Positions 1 to 11,999 of a stretch of 64,000 nt of DNA are shown here, piece by piece. Position numbers and translations under genes: made by a program. Source of the stretch: Termitomyces sp. T153 (taxonomy: Eukaryota; Basidiomycota; Agaricomycetes; Agaricales; Lyophyllaceae); the NCBI GenBank assembly GCA_018296165.2, contig JACKQL020000001.1, positions 62,001 through 126,000 of the forward strand. The letters run 5' to 3'. The notes under the pieces were generated by a model. The model searched no databases. It was not told the origin of the DNA and was given only the letters and a program-made list of their open reading frames with translations. Each line of letters begins with the position of its first letter. Position 1 is the stretch's first letter.

Positions 1-311
1 CTTGATTGATCCCCCCATCAAACTCCAGCTCCACTCCCATCACTCATGAAGCCTCTGCTTACTCTGCAGCCCATACACTTGCTTACAGGCTTGTACCTGA
101 TGCTTGCCCAAGCTCAATGTTTAATATACTTGGTCTTAGACTTCCCTGGACCACTCCAGACTTGCTCAGACCACTTATCTGAGCTTCCCCTCACAAATAT
201 GTAAAGTCTGCACCAACCCCAGAGTGCTAGATTATAAGTGCAGGACATTGTGTCTGCCTATTAAGGACTTGCCCAGTTAAGCTAATCTCCTATAATCAGC
301 AGGACCTGATA
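1..311 (+). mobile_element. Family A LTR, cut by the window edge
   Basis: This is the last ~310 bp of a family A long terminal repeat in plus sense. It aligns by eye with the end of the complete plus-sense copy at 51913-53058, and its terminal CCTGATA corresponds to the CCTGACA end there. CpG sites are almost all lost, so it is an old copy. The sequence after it does not carry the family's primer-binding motif, so it is a solo LTR or a 3' LTR rather than an intact 5' LTR. Confidence 0.75.
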
Positions 312-779
312 AAACCCTCAACCTGAGCATATGAAGCTGTGGACATTAGCAGACCCCTAACATTTAAACTCATTAAGCTACAAGGGCCTGATGTATCAGG
401 CAAGGTTAATAGCCTCTGTAAAGCAATGTTGGCTGCAGAACACAGCCTGAATACCCAAACCATGAGGGTATTTGGCTAAACAATGGTCAATTGAAATGAT
501 TACTAAAAATGTTTCTATACCATTAAAATCAAGCAAGGGATTCAAACCCACAACCAGACAGATGGTTGAACTGGAGTAATGAACAATCCAGAACAGTGAA
601 CCATAGTGCTTTGGAACATATTTTAGAGCAAACAGTGGACAATCAAAAATAAATTTATAGACAACAATGTTAAGCAAGGGATAAACCATGAGAGTTGCTT
701 CAGAGTGTGCCTAAACATTGGTTAGAGCACAGAAGAAAAAGCACGATAAATAAAATGAAAGATCAAATCAGTAGACAAT

Positions 780-865
780 TGGCAGATCAGGGAGTCAAAC
801 CCTCATCCTGACAAAGAGAAGCATAACCTTATGGCACTTTGAACCACTAAGCCATAATGCTGTCC
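780..865 (-). repeat. tRNA-derived repeat (SINE-like or tRNA pseudogene)
   Basis: Read on the minus strand this 86 nt segment has an A-box match (TGGCTTAGTGG) near its 5' end, a B-box match (GGTTTGACTCC, the form expected if GGTTCGACTCC lost its CpG), and ends in ATCTGCCA. The acceptor stem pairs only partly, so it is not a working tRNA. B-box-like words also occur near 535-548 and 4438-4450, which would fit a dispersed tRNA-derived family. Confidence 0.45.
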
Positions 866-1141
866 TAATAATGATATTTTTACAAATCATTTGCAGAGTG
901 CCCAAATCATTGGCATGGTCATTTCTACTGGGCTTGCAATGGATGAACAGTTCTGTGACAGCTTCTTGCCCCTATAAAAATGCTTCTGTGACAGCTTCCC
1001 ATGCCTAACACTTTGACAGATTTCAACAAATATCTATACAGACAAACCAAAAGCTTTTGAATGGAAATGCTTCTGTAATGAAAATGCTTTTGTGATGGGA
1101 TCTGGCAATGGACAAAAAATCAACAATGGAGTGGCCTCAAA

Positions 1142-1300
1142 AGTTATATGACAGCACACACTAGCTAATGGAACTGCTTTTTGCAACAGATGTCATATAG
1201 CAATGGAAAGTGGAGACAACAGAAAGAGTTATATGACAGCACACACCAGCTGACAGAACTGCTTTTTGCAACAGATGTCATATAGCAATGGAAAGTGGAC
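1142..1300. repeat. Two-unit tandem repeat, 85 bp period
   Basis: Two copies of a segment running from AGTTATATGACAGC to CAATGGAAAGTGGA begin at 1142 and 1227. They differ at a few bases around CTAGCTAATG versus CCAGCTGACA. The family A solo LTR is inserted right at the end of the second unit. No coding potential is seen. Confidence 0.8.
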
Positions 1301-2479
1301 TGTCAGGTTCCACTGACCCCGGGGGCTCAGCTGCACTGGGCAGGTCCTTACTAGGTGGGCGTGATCCCCTTGCACTGGCAACTGGACACTTGAAAGCGTT
1401 CTGGACACTGATTGCTTGTGTGGATAGTCAGTGGGATGTGATCTGAACAGGTCTGGGGAGGTCTGGAGAAGTCGGATTGCGAGGAAACAGGACAGGCTTG
1501 GTGGGGTTCAGGCAGAAGACCATATGGGAGATTTGCAGATGCAAAGGGGTAGGAGGCTACGCGATCAATGGGAGCGGAGCCGGGGTTTGATGGAAGATCA
1601 ATTGGGGTTGATGGAGTCCGGGACCGAGCGAAGAGCAAGGTTTGGATCTGGTGAAAGAGTGTCGGGGTTTGTAATCATAATCGCGGAGTTCGTGAGGTTG
1701 TTAAGGTTGAGGAAGACTTGGGCACAATGGCCGGATGGAGTCACCGAGACAGCGTCAGACGAAATGAAATGGAGTCAAGATGGAACAAGAATAGGTTTGA
1801 GCGGAGATACGAAACAATAACGAGAATGATAACGAAATGGAGACAAGACAAGACCAGGAGACTGAGATAAGACTGGGAGACTGAGATAAGACCGGGAGAC
1901 TGAGAGTAAGGAAAACAAGACATGGAACACGGAACACAAGAAAGAAAACAATAAGACCATAGGTAACGTTAACAATAGGTAGGTAATATCAAGACTAGAG
2001 TACAAAGAGCTACTCGACGTCTTATATACTGACTACTGGAGAACTTCAGAGTACGTTGGCTGCAGCGGCGGGGCTTGGCGGAGCTCGACAGAGTTGGTGG
2101 GTGTTGGTTGTGATCAAGGGTTGGGCTGCATTGATATGTTGATGGGATCATTTGGGAATGTGGGTCGCCCTGAGGTTGTCGTGATACTCCGGAATGGGTC
2201 GGAGGAGCCAGGGTGTTGAGTTGATGATGGGTGGCAAAGATTGGGAACAGCGGGGGTGGTCCTTGGGGTTTGGGAGATCCAGGGTAAGTGTCAGTGGCTG
2301 CGGGGAAGGTGTCGAAGTTGGCCAGGGGGCCATCAGAGTTAGCCAGGGAGGCGTCAGAGTTAGCCGAGGTTGCGTCAGGGCTAATCAAAATAGGCGCAGG
2401 GCATGGGTGGAAGTTTGGTGGAGCATTGGGGGTTTTGTTGCTGGACAATGTGTGGGGGTCCAGGGGACAGGTCGTGACA
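1301..2479 (-). mobile_element. Solo LTR, family A (1,179 bp)
   Basis: A complete long terminal repeat, starting TGTCAGGTTCC and ending GGTCGTGACA on the plus strand; element sense is minus. It is flanked by a perfect 5 bp target-site duplication TGGAC (1296-1300 and 2480-2484) and neither PBS nor PPT follows it, so it is a recombined solo LTR. It is CpG-rich, unlike its surroundings, hence relatively young. Open frames inside it belong to LTR composition and are not genes. Confidence 0.93.
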
Positions 2480-3000
2480 TGGACTGCAGATGTCTGCTGA
2501 TACTGTTGACAACAATACAATGTACAACTCCCACAAACTAAGAGGGCAGTTAAAGATGTCTGCTCAGAGTGTTTATAATTACACATTGTAACCTTGCAAT
2601 GGCACTGTTGCAGGCAGAACATTGTTAACTTCTGCTACAATGCAGAGAACTTCACTGGACATGTAGCATACAATACAAAACATGTTCCACTACAATGTCT
2701 GACACATGCACTTGTAGTGCCTTATCCTGTATTGCCTGCCCAAAGTTCTTCTTAGCACTGACCTTGGTCTTGGTCTTAGATTCTTTCAACCTACAGTGGT
2801 CTTTTCTCTTGTGCTGACTAGTGATTAATCTCCTGACAATTCATCTGACAAACTAGATTTTTTGCTGGTTGAATTGCTGTCAGAGTATTCCAAACTGCTT
2901 AGGAGCTATTGAGATTGTTTTTGATGATGAAAGATTCTTATGAGCTGGAGTCCCTCAGGTTGTGGAATGCTTCTTTTAGATAGATATCCTTTCTCAAGTG
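2480..3000. other. No gene seen
   Basis: AT-rich, CpG-poor sequence between two family A LTRs. I see no conserved frame, repeat or RNA in it. Confidence 0.6.
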
Positions 3001-4005
3001 TGTCACAACCCACTCCCAGACCTCTGTACCCCTCCTCAAGCCACTCTGCTTTTCCAGAGTTCCCCCCCAATACCCCCCCAACTCACTCCAGCCTTTGTCA
3101 ACCCATGGTGCCTGCCCCAGCTAACTCCAATGTTTTCCTGGCAAACTCTGATGACCTTTTGGCAAACCCTAGCACATCCCCTGCAGGCTTTATCAGTTCT
3201 CCTTCTCTTTTTACAAAGCCCTAAGCCTCTCTGACATCCCTCCTGACCCAGGCACACATTGCTAGCTTGGCCCCTTGATGCAATTGACCCCTCTGGAACT
3301 TCCTAACAATCACAAAGCAGACTGTGTTCCCATCAGTTCCCAGCAGTTCCCATTAGAACATCAATGCAGACCACTATCTGATCAGAACTGACACTCATCA
3401 AACCTGTGCAACTCCAATGAGTCCCACTGTTGCACCCCAATCCTTAAAGGAGTCCAGTAGTTAGTATATAAGTCATAGAGTAGCCTCCATTACTCTAGTC
3501 TTGATATTGTATTACCTGTGGTTACTTGTTACATTTCTTCTCTGTTTCCATGTCTAATCTTGTGTCTCTTGTCTCAATTCTATTTCATTCTTGTCTTGGT
3601 CTCATCTTGACTCTGTCTTGCCCTGTTTATCACTATTTCCTTCATTGTTCTTAAGTTCTTTTCAACTCTAACATTGTTACAAACTCTGTGCACACATCAC
3701 AACCCTCAAACATTTATAAATTAACTCTGGACCTCACTCTATACTTGGCCCCAGAACTCCTCACCATTAACTGATCCCCCATCAAACTCTGGCTCCACTC
3801 CCATCACTTGTGTAGCCTCCACTTGCCCCACAGTCTGTATATTTGCCTATGGACCTGTGCCTGATGCCCCTCCAAACCCAACCCTTATCATTCCTAGTCT
3901 TAGACTTGCTCAAGCCACTCTAAACTTACTCAGGCCACTTCCCTTGACTTATCCTTGCAAGTATCTGAAGTCCAGACTGCCCAGGAGTGCTAAGTGTTCA
4001 AGTAT
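3001..4005 (+). mobile_element. Family A LTR, plus sense, 3'-truncated and decayed
   Basis: It starts TGTCACAACCC and follows the family A LTR through its TATA region (TATATAAGTC near 3466) and the presumed transcript start AGTCTTGATATT near 3499-3510. It loses similarity about 100 bp before the expected end, near 4005. CpG is nearly absent, so this is an old copy. Confidence 0.8.
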
Positions 4006-5699
4006 GAATTTCTGAGATATGATCATCTGAATCATTGTAAGTAAAGTCCATGAAATAAGGAGGAATGGTAATAGTGAGTGCTAAGTGACTAACCCACAAC
4101 AATCTGCTTGTTGATTAGAGCAAATTATCAGCATCTGCTGTTTCCAGCACCTCACAATTTGCAACAGGTTTGTGCTGGATCTAAAGTGGCAGTGGTCACC
4201 TGTCAATTGCCACTGAATTCCAGAGTAGCTGCCTTGCAATTTGTGGTGAATTTGTAGTGGATCTAGAACCCAAATGATCTGGCCATGTGTTAGGTACAAA
4301 AAATACCCAAGAATAATTTGCTATTAATTGCACATGGTGTGAGAGCAAAGGCTGTGTGCCATTCTTCCTAAATCCAGGAGGAATGTCAAGGTCATTGATT
4401 TGGAATAGTTCAGGGCCCATGGAAAGAGAATAAGCTGGGGTTCAAACTTGCATCACTTAAATGAAATTGGCCAGTATGGCAGCTCACAATCACATGTGAA
4501 GCAAACCTTGATCACTAACAAAAAATCTAGGTCTGCAAAATTTGAAGAGGGAAACTATGTATATCTATATATTGATGTTGTTAATATTCTGATTCAATTT
4601 TAGAAGTGAAAAGAGTGGATTCAAAAAGGGTTTCTAAGTATATATCAGCTTTCTGACAAAGTCAAGAAATGACTGCAAAATTGAAAACACAGTGATGTAA
4701 ATGAAATGATAGGACTCTGAATACTGTATATACTTATATACTTGAGTGTAGCATGGTGGGAATATCCCTCTTTGATTAAACACTTTTCTCACAGTGTACA
4801 AAAAAAACAAGTATTCACAAGTCACATCAATCAATCAATCAATCAATCAATCCAGCAGAGTAAAATTCCAATTTTCAGTCATCAGAGAGAACATGAGATT
4901 TGAGAACAAGTTGTTAATGAATTCCTACCTTTTTATAGCCCACTGGCAGCAGCCTCTGTAATTGTAGAGAGAAACAATAAATTCAGTCCTCAGATATTAA
5001 AGAGAATGTAGTTCTTAGCAACCACCTAGAATCTAGTAATCAATTAGATCTGTTCAGGATCTCTAGTAAATCCAAGAGAAATATTTCAATAGCTTTCAGC
5101 TCAAATACTCAAATTCAAATCAACTCATGTTTTCATGTGGAGTATAATTTGTCAAATGTTCCAAATGGATTGATCTAAGAAGAAATGCAGATAGCAGTAA
5201 GTTTGCATTATAAGTTGAGATAACATTATAAATACATTTAGAGGGGCACAGCCAACAACATAAGGTATGATGTGACCACCAAAGCACTGGGTCAACACAG
5301 GGCCCCACTAAATAAATATGGACACAGTCATTTTGCTGTTTTTCAATATCACATTCACAATTATATGGTCAAGAAGTAGGTTTGCTATATATACAATATC
5401 TCAAACTCCCCCTTTATTTTTAGTCTGTTCACCATCCCCTTACAGGCTAAGGCCCAGATTGTCACAAGGGCATGCACAAACAGACAATGCCACTCAATGG
5501 CCCAAGTCAAGGTTCCTACTTGCATATCCAGCATGTCCTGGGTCATATGATACTCAAGTGACAGAGATATCATCATGGTATCAATGTGATATGTCTGGAT
5601 AGAGTCATACTAGCTTGATAATGTTCTGGGATGTCCAGGGACTTCATATCTCAGAATGGTATTAGATGATTTAAGAAATTCAGAATCTCTCTTGATATA
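4006..5699. other. No gene seen; holds a (TCAA)n microsatellite
   Basis: AT-rich, CpG-poor sequence without a frame I recognise. A tetranucleotide repeat of about six ATCA units lies at 4826-4852. Two short, partly repeated blocks at 4085-4260 share the words TTTGTxxTGGATCTA. Small frames here have no domain signature. Confidence 0.6.
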
Positions 5700-5722
5700 C
5701 AGTGGCTCAAAAAATTGTTCCA
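5700..5722. repeat. Terminal inverted repeat end of a Tc1/mariner element
   Basis: CAGTGGCTCAAAAAATTG preceded by the dinucleotide TA (5698-5699) looks like a Tc1/mariner terminus with its TA target site. It lies about 200 bp beyond the stop codon of the transposase remnant, on the expected side. The opposite terminus was not found. Confidence 0.6.
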
Positions 5723-5917
5723 ATGTTTTATACTTTTTGAAAGATGACATTGGATTGCAAGTGTTTAAAATTCTGGTTAAATCATGTAAATACTATGGCA
5801 TCATAGCTACAAATTGCATTTTAGTTTATGTAATTCAAATCAAAATTGATGGAGTAATGGCCATTTTAGAATATTCACTCATTGGGACAGTTTACTGAGC
5901 ATCTCTAATTTTGGTAT

Positions 5918-6438
5918 TTAGTACTTTGTATGTCCTCCATTTGCCTTGATAACTGCTTGAAACCTTCTAGGCATGCTTTCTATCAGTCTTTGGCATACCT
6001 CTGCTAGTATTTCATCCCACTCTTTTGCAACTCTCTCCCACAATTCATGCACACCATGAGGAGGTGTTTCATACTGCCTAAGCTGCTTCTTGAGGTACTT
6101 CTAGAGGTTTTCAATAGGGTTAAGATCAGGGGATTGGGCTGGCCACCAGAGGACATCAAAGTTGTTGTCTTCAAACCACTTGTTAGCCCTCTTAAAGTTG
6201 TGTTTAGGGTCATTGTCCTGTTGGGAGTAGCAGGCACTCTATTCCATATCCAACTTTTCAAAGCTCTCCTTTGCTCTGTCATCCAAAATTTCACAGTACT
6301 GCTCTGCATTCATGATTCCCACCACCTCTACCAGCTTTCCCACCCCATTCCAACCCATACAGCCCCATACCATGAGATTATTCCCTCCTTCATGTTTCAT
6401 AGTAGGTGTTGTAATTCTATTAGCCAGTCTGAAAGTTG
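5918..6438 (-). pseudogene. Tc1/mariner transposase, C-terminal remnant
   Basis: The minus-strand translation gives the catalytic half of a Tc1-family DDE transposase, the enzyme that cuts and rejoins the ends of a cut-and-paste element. Visible motifs in order are NNLMVWGCMGWNG (after TMKHEGG), QQDNDPKH with the second catalytic Asp, [15 protein letters not shown] with the third acidic residue region, and a C-terminal GVHELWERVAKEWDEI followed by IKANGGHTKY and a stop. Two in-frame stops interrupt it: one after KLDME and a TAG in place of the Trp that normally follows NPIENL. The N-terminal helix-turn-helix half is missing upstream. It is a dead fragment; family assignment is firm, exact subfamily is not. 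Confidence 0.9.
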
Positions 6439-7060
6439 AATTGTAATAATCATTATTTCTGACTTTTGATTCACATTGCTATCTATTGTCTGAACTTTAT
6501 GTTTCCATTGGCCAATGGCTAAGCCCAGGCTATATATGGCCAAATATTACAAGCCTCAAAATGGTGATTTTACAGAAGAAACACCATATCAGAAAGAATG
6601 AGTCTTCATAATATGCTCCTTTTTTGAGAGCTGAACATGTCTAGTTGTAATTTTCAGAGTTTTGATTTTCAGAGTTGTAATTTTCAAAGTGGTAGTTTTA
6701 AGAGCAGCTGACCCTATCATTTTAATGCATCATTCTATGTAGTTACAGTGAAAATGTAATGCATTATCCTCTGTAACTGAAATAGCCTAAAACACCTACA
6801 AGCTTTACTGAGATCAGGTTACAAACATGTCCTAAGGGACATTATAATGAAAAATGGACAAACTGTAAAGTCATATTCTCTATCTCACCCTAGTCTCTGA
6901 AAGCACAATTTGCCCCCATGTGTGGGCCAAGGATCACAAATCTCAATTTGTTGACTGAAAAGTATGAATCCTTTGGATCACCAGTGTAAAAGACATACCA
7001 GATCTATCACACTCATCTTAGGGCTGTCATGTAGTTTCCACAGTCTTCATACCCAACACC
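6439..7060. other. No gene seen
   Basis: Low-CpG sequence between the Tc1 remnant and the family B protease remnant. Nothing recognisable. Confidence 0.5.
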
Positions 7061-7834
7061 TCACATATCCTTATAGAGAGCCTTCCTATGAGGGAATGCC
7101 AGAGAGGGAGGACTCAGGAGGTCAAGATCAGCATAAGAGAGATGCCCAGCATGACAGGCATGCATAGCAGCATACTCACAAACCTTGGCTCTCTGCTCCT
7201 TATGGACTTCTTCTGCACAGGTAATGCAGCAATATGGGCAATGACTCATCTTCAACTCACCCTTAGTCCAGTCAATCTCTGGGTTGTATTCACATAGCCA
7301 GGTGAACCCCAAGATCATGTCTTGTTTTTCCAAACTAGTGATGGAAAAAGCAGCTCATTCTGAGTAGTCTTGGTAGCAGAGGACCAAGTCCACCATGGAG
7401 CAAATAGAGCCAGCTTCATTGAGCATGACATCAACATTATGTACAAAGATAGGACAGGAAAGGGAGCAAGTGGTCAGGCAGTGTTGTTGCATGTAGTCAG
7501 TATCAAAGAAGAGGCCTGTTGCACCACTGTCAAGGAAGGCAACCACACTTCAGATCTGCTAGGTGTCCATTATCTCAATTTCCACCTGTAGCTTCAGAGA
7601 GTTGGTAGAAGGGGTGGAAGCAACAACATAACAATGGGGGAGGTGGCACTCCCATGCAGGGATCTGAAGGTGTGGGCTAGGGAGTGTGTTTCCAGCTGAG
7701 ACTTTAGCTGGAGAGGGAGTTTGTATGTCTGAGGAGAGGCTTATTGTTTCAGGCATAGTATTAACAATAGCAACAGATATATTTGATTCTATGGACAGGG
7801 GGGCAAACCAATCAGTACTGGGCAATGGGAGCAT
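7061..7834 (-). pseudogene. Family B retropepsin-like protease remnant
   Basis: Minus-strand fragments carry the aspartic protease of a Ty3-type polyprotein, which releases the mature element proteins. The active-site motif reads FLDSGATGLF near 7530, and the C-terminal part reads DMILGFTWLCEYNPEIDW followed by a Cys-rich stretch, as in the family copy at 53.5-54.2 kb. Stops and frame breaks separate the pieces. It lies directly downstream of the gag remnant in the expected order. The reverse transcriptase that should follow at lower coordinates is absent, so the element was truncated here. Confidence 0.85.
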
Positions 7835-7999
7835 ACTGGTTATCTGTTGCCCTTTTAAAAATCCTCAGACTCTATAGGAACCTCCTCCAATACATTGGCC
7901 ACTTCATCAGAATGGACAGCTATAGGTGCATATGGAGAGGGAGTTTCTGTAGAATCCCAGGCTGCAAGGAGTTGGATAAGCAGCTCTTCTTGCTCTAAT

Positions 8000-9156
8000 G
8001 CTGACAGGTAGCAGACTTCTAGCCCTTACAGTAGCGGGCAAAATGACCTGTCTTCTCACAGCATCAACACAGCAAAGGAGTAGAGGACTGCTGTCCAGAA
8101 GCATTGACATTCATTTGGACTCCTTGGAGTAGGGAGCACAGGGGAGCAGCATGAGGCATAAAGGGAGGAGCTGCACCTGCTTGTAGGGATGCTAATACAG
8201 GTGTGAAAGAGGGAGCTTGGGGGATGAACCCTTCACAAGAGAAAGAGAAGGTTGAGGGTTGCATCTGCTGCAACTCACATTGCAGTTCCATAAGCTGCCA
8301 CTGCTCATGTGCCACCTTGTACCAGGTTGACATGCCCATCATCTGGATGCCCCTCTGCCATGCTGTTCATGCAATCCCTGAGAAAGGAGTGGAGTCCATC
8401 ATGGAAGGTTAGGCAGAGCTGTAGACTGTCCAGATATCCAGCCTGTTTAACTAAGGCCAGAAAAGAGTCAATGTACTCATCAAGTGACTGCTTTTCTTGA
8501 CCATACTAAGTTTGGTCTTGAAGGGAAAGAGCTGCAGTTTTAGCAGGGTCAAGGAGGAAGAACTCTACTTGAAACTTCTTCTCAAACTCCATTCAGCCAG
8601 AGAAACTTTCAACTCCTCCTGAGCATCAGAAGATATGCAACACATAGGTTGAAGCTTGACTGGCCTTCATGTAGGAGAGAATCCAGGCAATTTTCAAGGC
8701 ATCCAAGGTAAAGGCTTCACTGTTCAGCTGGATATAGGTGATACAGGACTAGAAGAAATGTTTTCCAGCCTTATAATCTCCATCATATATATCAGGGAGT
8801 GCAGAATGAGGGAGTTCAGAATGAGGAGGTGAAAGGCCTAAGCTAGATGCAGATACAAACTGTTCTACAGCAGCTGGAGCTAACAAGCCTGAGCTAAGTG
8901 CAGACACAAACCATTCTGCATCTGCTGGGGGCATCAGAGGTGTGGTAGAAGCAAGGGGGAGATGTTCCAGAAGGGCTTGGAGAGAAAGAAACACTGCTTC
9001 AATAGTTTGATGGAGTCCAGTGAGTTTAGCTGTGTGGGAAGTAAGGGAGGCTTGAGTAAGTTGAACCTGTGTCTCTAGGGATAGCAAATGACTCCAGGCA
9101 TTGTCCTGGGGGCTTGAAGCATTAGGGGGAGGTGCTGGAGGGGTTGGCTGGGTCAT
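8000..9156 (-). pseudogene. Family B gag remnant
   Basis: The minus-strand frame starts at 9156 (MTQPTPPAPPPNASSPQ) and corresponds to the Gag capsid protein that packages element RNA. An N-terminal Pro-rich and helical segment is followed, in broken frames, by the retrotransposon gag domain and by a CCHC zinc knuckle at about 8015-8060 (C-stop-CCEKTGHFARYC; the stop replaces one residue inside the knuckle). Near-identical order is seen at 14.5-15.4 kb and 54.4-55.5 kb. Stops and frameshifts make it non-functional. The family B LTR at 9274-9714 lies just upstream in element sense. Confidence 0.85.
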
Positions 9157-9273
9157 AGGAGGAGCACAGGGGGCACTAAGACACTGGTGAGGAAGAGACC
9201 TTTTGAGAAACCAAGTAGAAGCTCAGGTAATTGAAAAGGAGGCTCCCAAACCAAATCTAGAGACTTATTCTGC

Positions 9274-9714
9274 TGTAAGGGTGACCTCTGGAGGCTGTGG
9301 TTCAATCACACAACTGGCAAAGGAAAATCCAAAGTCTATTCAGTACTGTACAGTGTCTACTGAGATAACTACTCACCTGGCAAAGGAAAATTCAAAGAGA
9401 ACAAGTCTGGGGATTCCCTAGGCCAGGTGTGATGCTTTAAAGGCTTCAGAAGCATGAGAAACAACTATATAGTATGACAGAGAAAAAAGACAAAAGTGAT
9501 GTGTCAGCAATTGGTCATTAGTTACATAAGCTGGTGGCAGTGCCAAAGGGGCCACACTTGTCTGAATTATTGATAGAGAACAGGTGCAGCCTGAGGGCTG
9601 AAACTAGGACCAATAGATAAGGGAAAGGAAGGAGAATGAAGGAAAACTATAGTGGGGGACATCTGACAAGAACTGGAGAAGGAGAAGGGGAACCAAATGG
9701 GATGTCCCCTGATA
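9274..9714 (-). mobile_element. Family B LTR (441 bp), shared between two internal regions
   Basis: On the plus strand it runs from TGTAAGGGTGACC to CCCCTGATA (CTGACA in a better copy). On the low-coordinate side lies gag with a decayed primer-binding site; on the high-coordinate side a chromodomain frame runs straight into it. It therefore serves as 5' LTR for the element to its left and as 3' LTR for the pol fragment to its right. It matches 55646-56087 closely. Confidence 0.85.
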
Positions 9715-10900
9715 TCTACTAGCCAAAATTTCCTTCACCTTGTACTCCTTCTCATTATTGACCATAATTGATAAGGGTGGTGCCTCAGGATTGCAGCTAG
9801 GAATAGGGTCATCTGAAGCTGGGCACACCTTGACAACATTGAAGACTGGGTGCAGTTGACACAGGCTTGTAAGGAGCTTGAGTCAGTATGCTAAAGGCCC
9901 TACCTTCCTCTCCACTACAAGGGGCCAGGGTGACAATTTGACAGCTTCTGCAATGGCCTTATTGTCTTTGTATCAGGGCTGTCCAAATACACATGATCCC
10001 CAGGCTTGTATACAGAGGCTAGTGTCAACTGGCAGTCATAGTACCATGCCATGTCATCATTTGCCTTTATCAATGCTGCCTTTGCCTCCTCTTGTGCCTT
10101 TTTCATCCTGTTCACAAATTTTCTCACTGAGTCATTCTCTGAGGAATGTCCCTGAGGTTTGAATACCATGTGAGGGTGTCTGCCAGTATCCAGGAAGAAT
10201 GGAGTCATCTGAGTGGAAGAATGGACATGGCTGTCATACTGGAACTCAGCATCTAGTAGGAGCTCATCCCAGTCATCCTGCCTCTCATTACAAAACAGGT
10301 GGAGATACTGTTTCAGTTCTTAGTCAACACATCTTGTCTGTCTGTATGACTGAGGGTGAGAGGCAGTAGTGTGGACCTTCACTCCAAGCAGGCAGTACAG
10401 TTCTTGAGTGAACTCTGATACAAACTGAGGGCCTCAATCAGAGAGATATTTATCAGACAGACTATAGAGATTTCAAACATTCTTCCAATACAGGCTGGCT
10501 GTGGCAGAGCAGGTGGTGTGGGTAGTGATAAAGTGGGCTCATTTACCAAAGAGGTCTACTACTGCCATTATCACATCATACCCATGAGCATCCAGGAGTT
10601 TGACAATGAAGTCCACTAATGCAACACTTTAGTGGCAAGATAGGGCATGAGTGACTGGCAATGAGGCTTAGTCCAGAGGCAGAGATCACAGGTGCTGGTG
10701 TAGGTGCCTACATATTGGAATATCTGAGGCCACCAGTAGTTCTGGGACACCAGCTCCAGTGTTTTCCATCTACCAGAATGTCCAGCTATACAAGAGTCAT
10801 GGTGTTGCTCTACAATGCATTGATGGAGTTCAGGAATGATAGATACAAGAAGCCCATCCTAAAGACTCCACTCATCTGCATGCACTGACTTAACTCTGCT
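9715..10900 (-). pseudogene. Family B integrase and chromodomain remnant
   Basis: The minus strand encodes pieces of the integrase that inserts element DNA. In order are VALVDFIVKLL with the first catalytic Asp, DLFGK...HFITTHTT, GPQFVSEFTQELY (second acidic site region), HTTASHPQS, then NERQDDWDELLLDAEFQY and TPFFLDTGRHP of the C-terminal region (9915-10208). A chromodomain start, NNEKEYKVKEILASR, lies at 9720-9780 and is cut off by the LTR. Chromodomains direct such elements to modified histones. Many stops interrupt the frame; CpG is absent, so this is an old copy. Confidence 0.87.
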
Positions 10901-11990
10901 GGCTCATTGGGTGTATAGGGCCTGAGCAGCCTGGGCAACTGCATCCTCTTGTGCACACTCTCAGTTTCCTCACCAGATGTCCTTGAGGATGTTTGCCTCA
11001 TCCCCCTAGAACACAATCCCTTCTAGAGCATGAATAAAAAAGAGCTCAGGCTTGAGGAGAATGATGTTGTCATTATCCTTTGCCCCAGTGCTATGATCAA
11101 CATGCCCAAACAATATGTCTGGTTTGCCCATGCTCCATCCAGGTTTGTGATGCAATGAGAAAGTTAAAGTTGGCCAGATACAGGGACTACCAAGCTTAGC
11201 ATCAATTGAGCTTCTTTGCTGTATAGAAGTACTCAAGGTTCTTGTGGTCTGTTCAGACTTCAAACTTATGCCATGCACCCTCAAAAAAATGCTGCCATCC
11301 TTCAAAGGACCAAATAATAGCAAGTATTTCCTTGTCATGGATCTCTTAGTTCCATTCTACTGCATTAAAGCTGTTAGAGTAGAAGGCCATGGGATGCCAC
11401 TTGCCATCATCCTTTGACCACTGAGAGAGAACTGCTCCTATAGCAAAGTCAGAGCTATCAGCTTCAACACAGAAGGGAGAGTCATCATCAGGGAAGGAGA
11501 GGAATAGGTTTTGAGATAACAGCTTGAAAGAGTCCACAATTGGTTTGGAATGCTGCCTTCTACTCATCTCCTTCTTTGATGCACACATTGTTGTAGCTTC
11601 AATGGACATCCAACTTGATGAAGTAGTATGCACCTCAAAGGTTGTTGACAAGTTTAAAGATGAGCAGTAAGGAATAGCAGTTCTTCACCATCATTGCATT
11701 CAAGACTCAATATTCCTGAACCAGACAAAGAGACCCATCCTTCTTCTTAATAAAAAAGACTGAGGCCATTGGGGACTTTAAGGGTTGTATCCTGTCAAAA
11801 CTCAGATTCTCCTGCAAAAGCACATCCAGCTCATCCAGCTTACAGGGCACAAGTAAATAAACTTTGCAGCTAGAAGGCTCTGCACCAGGTATCAGCTTCA
11901 TGGTCCCATTGCTTGTGCCATGAGAGTGAGTCAAATGAACCTTTGGAGAATATATCCTCAAAATTGTGGAGGTGGCTGGAGATGGAGTTG
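10901..11990 (-). pseudogene. Family B reverse transcriptase and RNase H remnant
   Basis: RNase H motifs are visible on the minus strand: FCVEADSSDFAIGAVLSQW (11346-11651) and further decayed blocks at 11006-11338 including HHKPGWSMGKPDILFGHVDH. The start of reverse transcriptase lies at 11707-11990, with NFEDIFSK-like sequence, EPSSCKVYLLVP and [16 protein letters not shown]. The polymerase core between the two (palm with the Y-x-D-D box) is missing, so the piece is internally deleted as well as broken by stops. The same N-terminal block occurs at 53.1-53.3 kb. Confidence 0.87.
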
Positions 11991-11999
11991 GCCTGGGGA

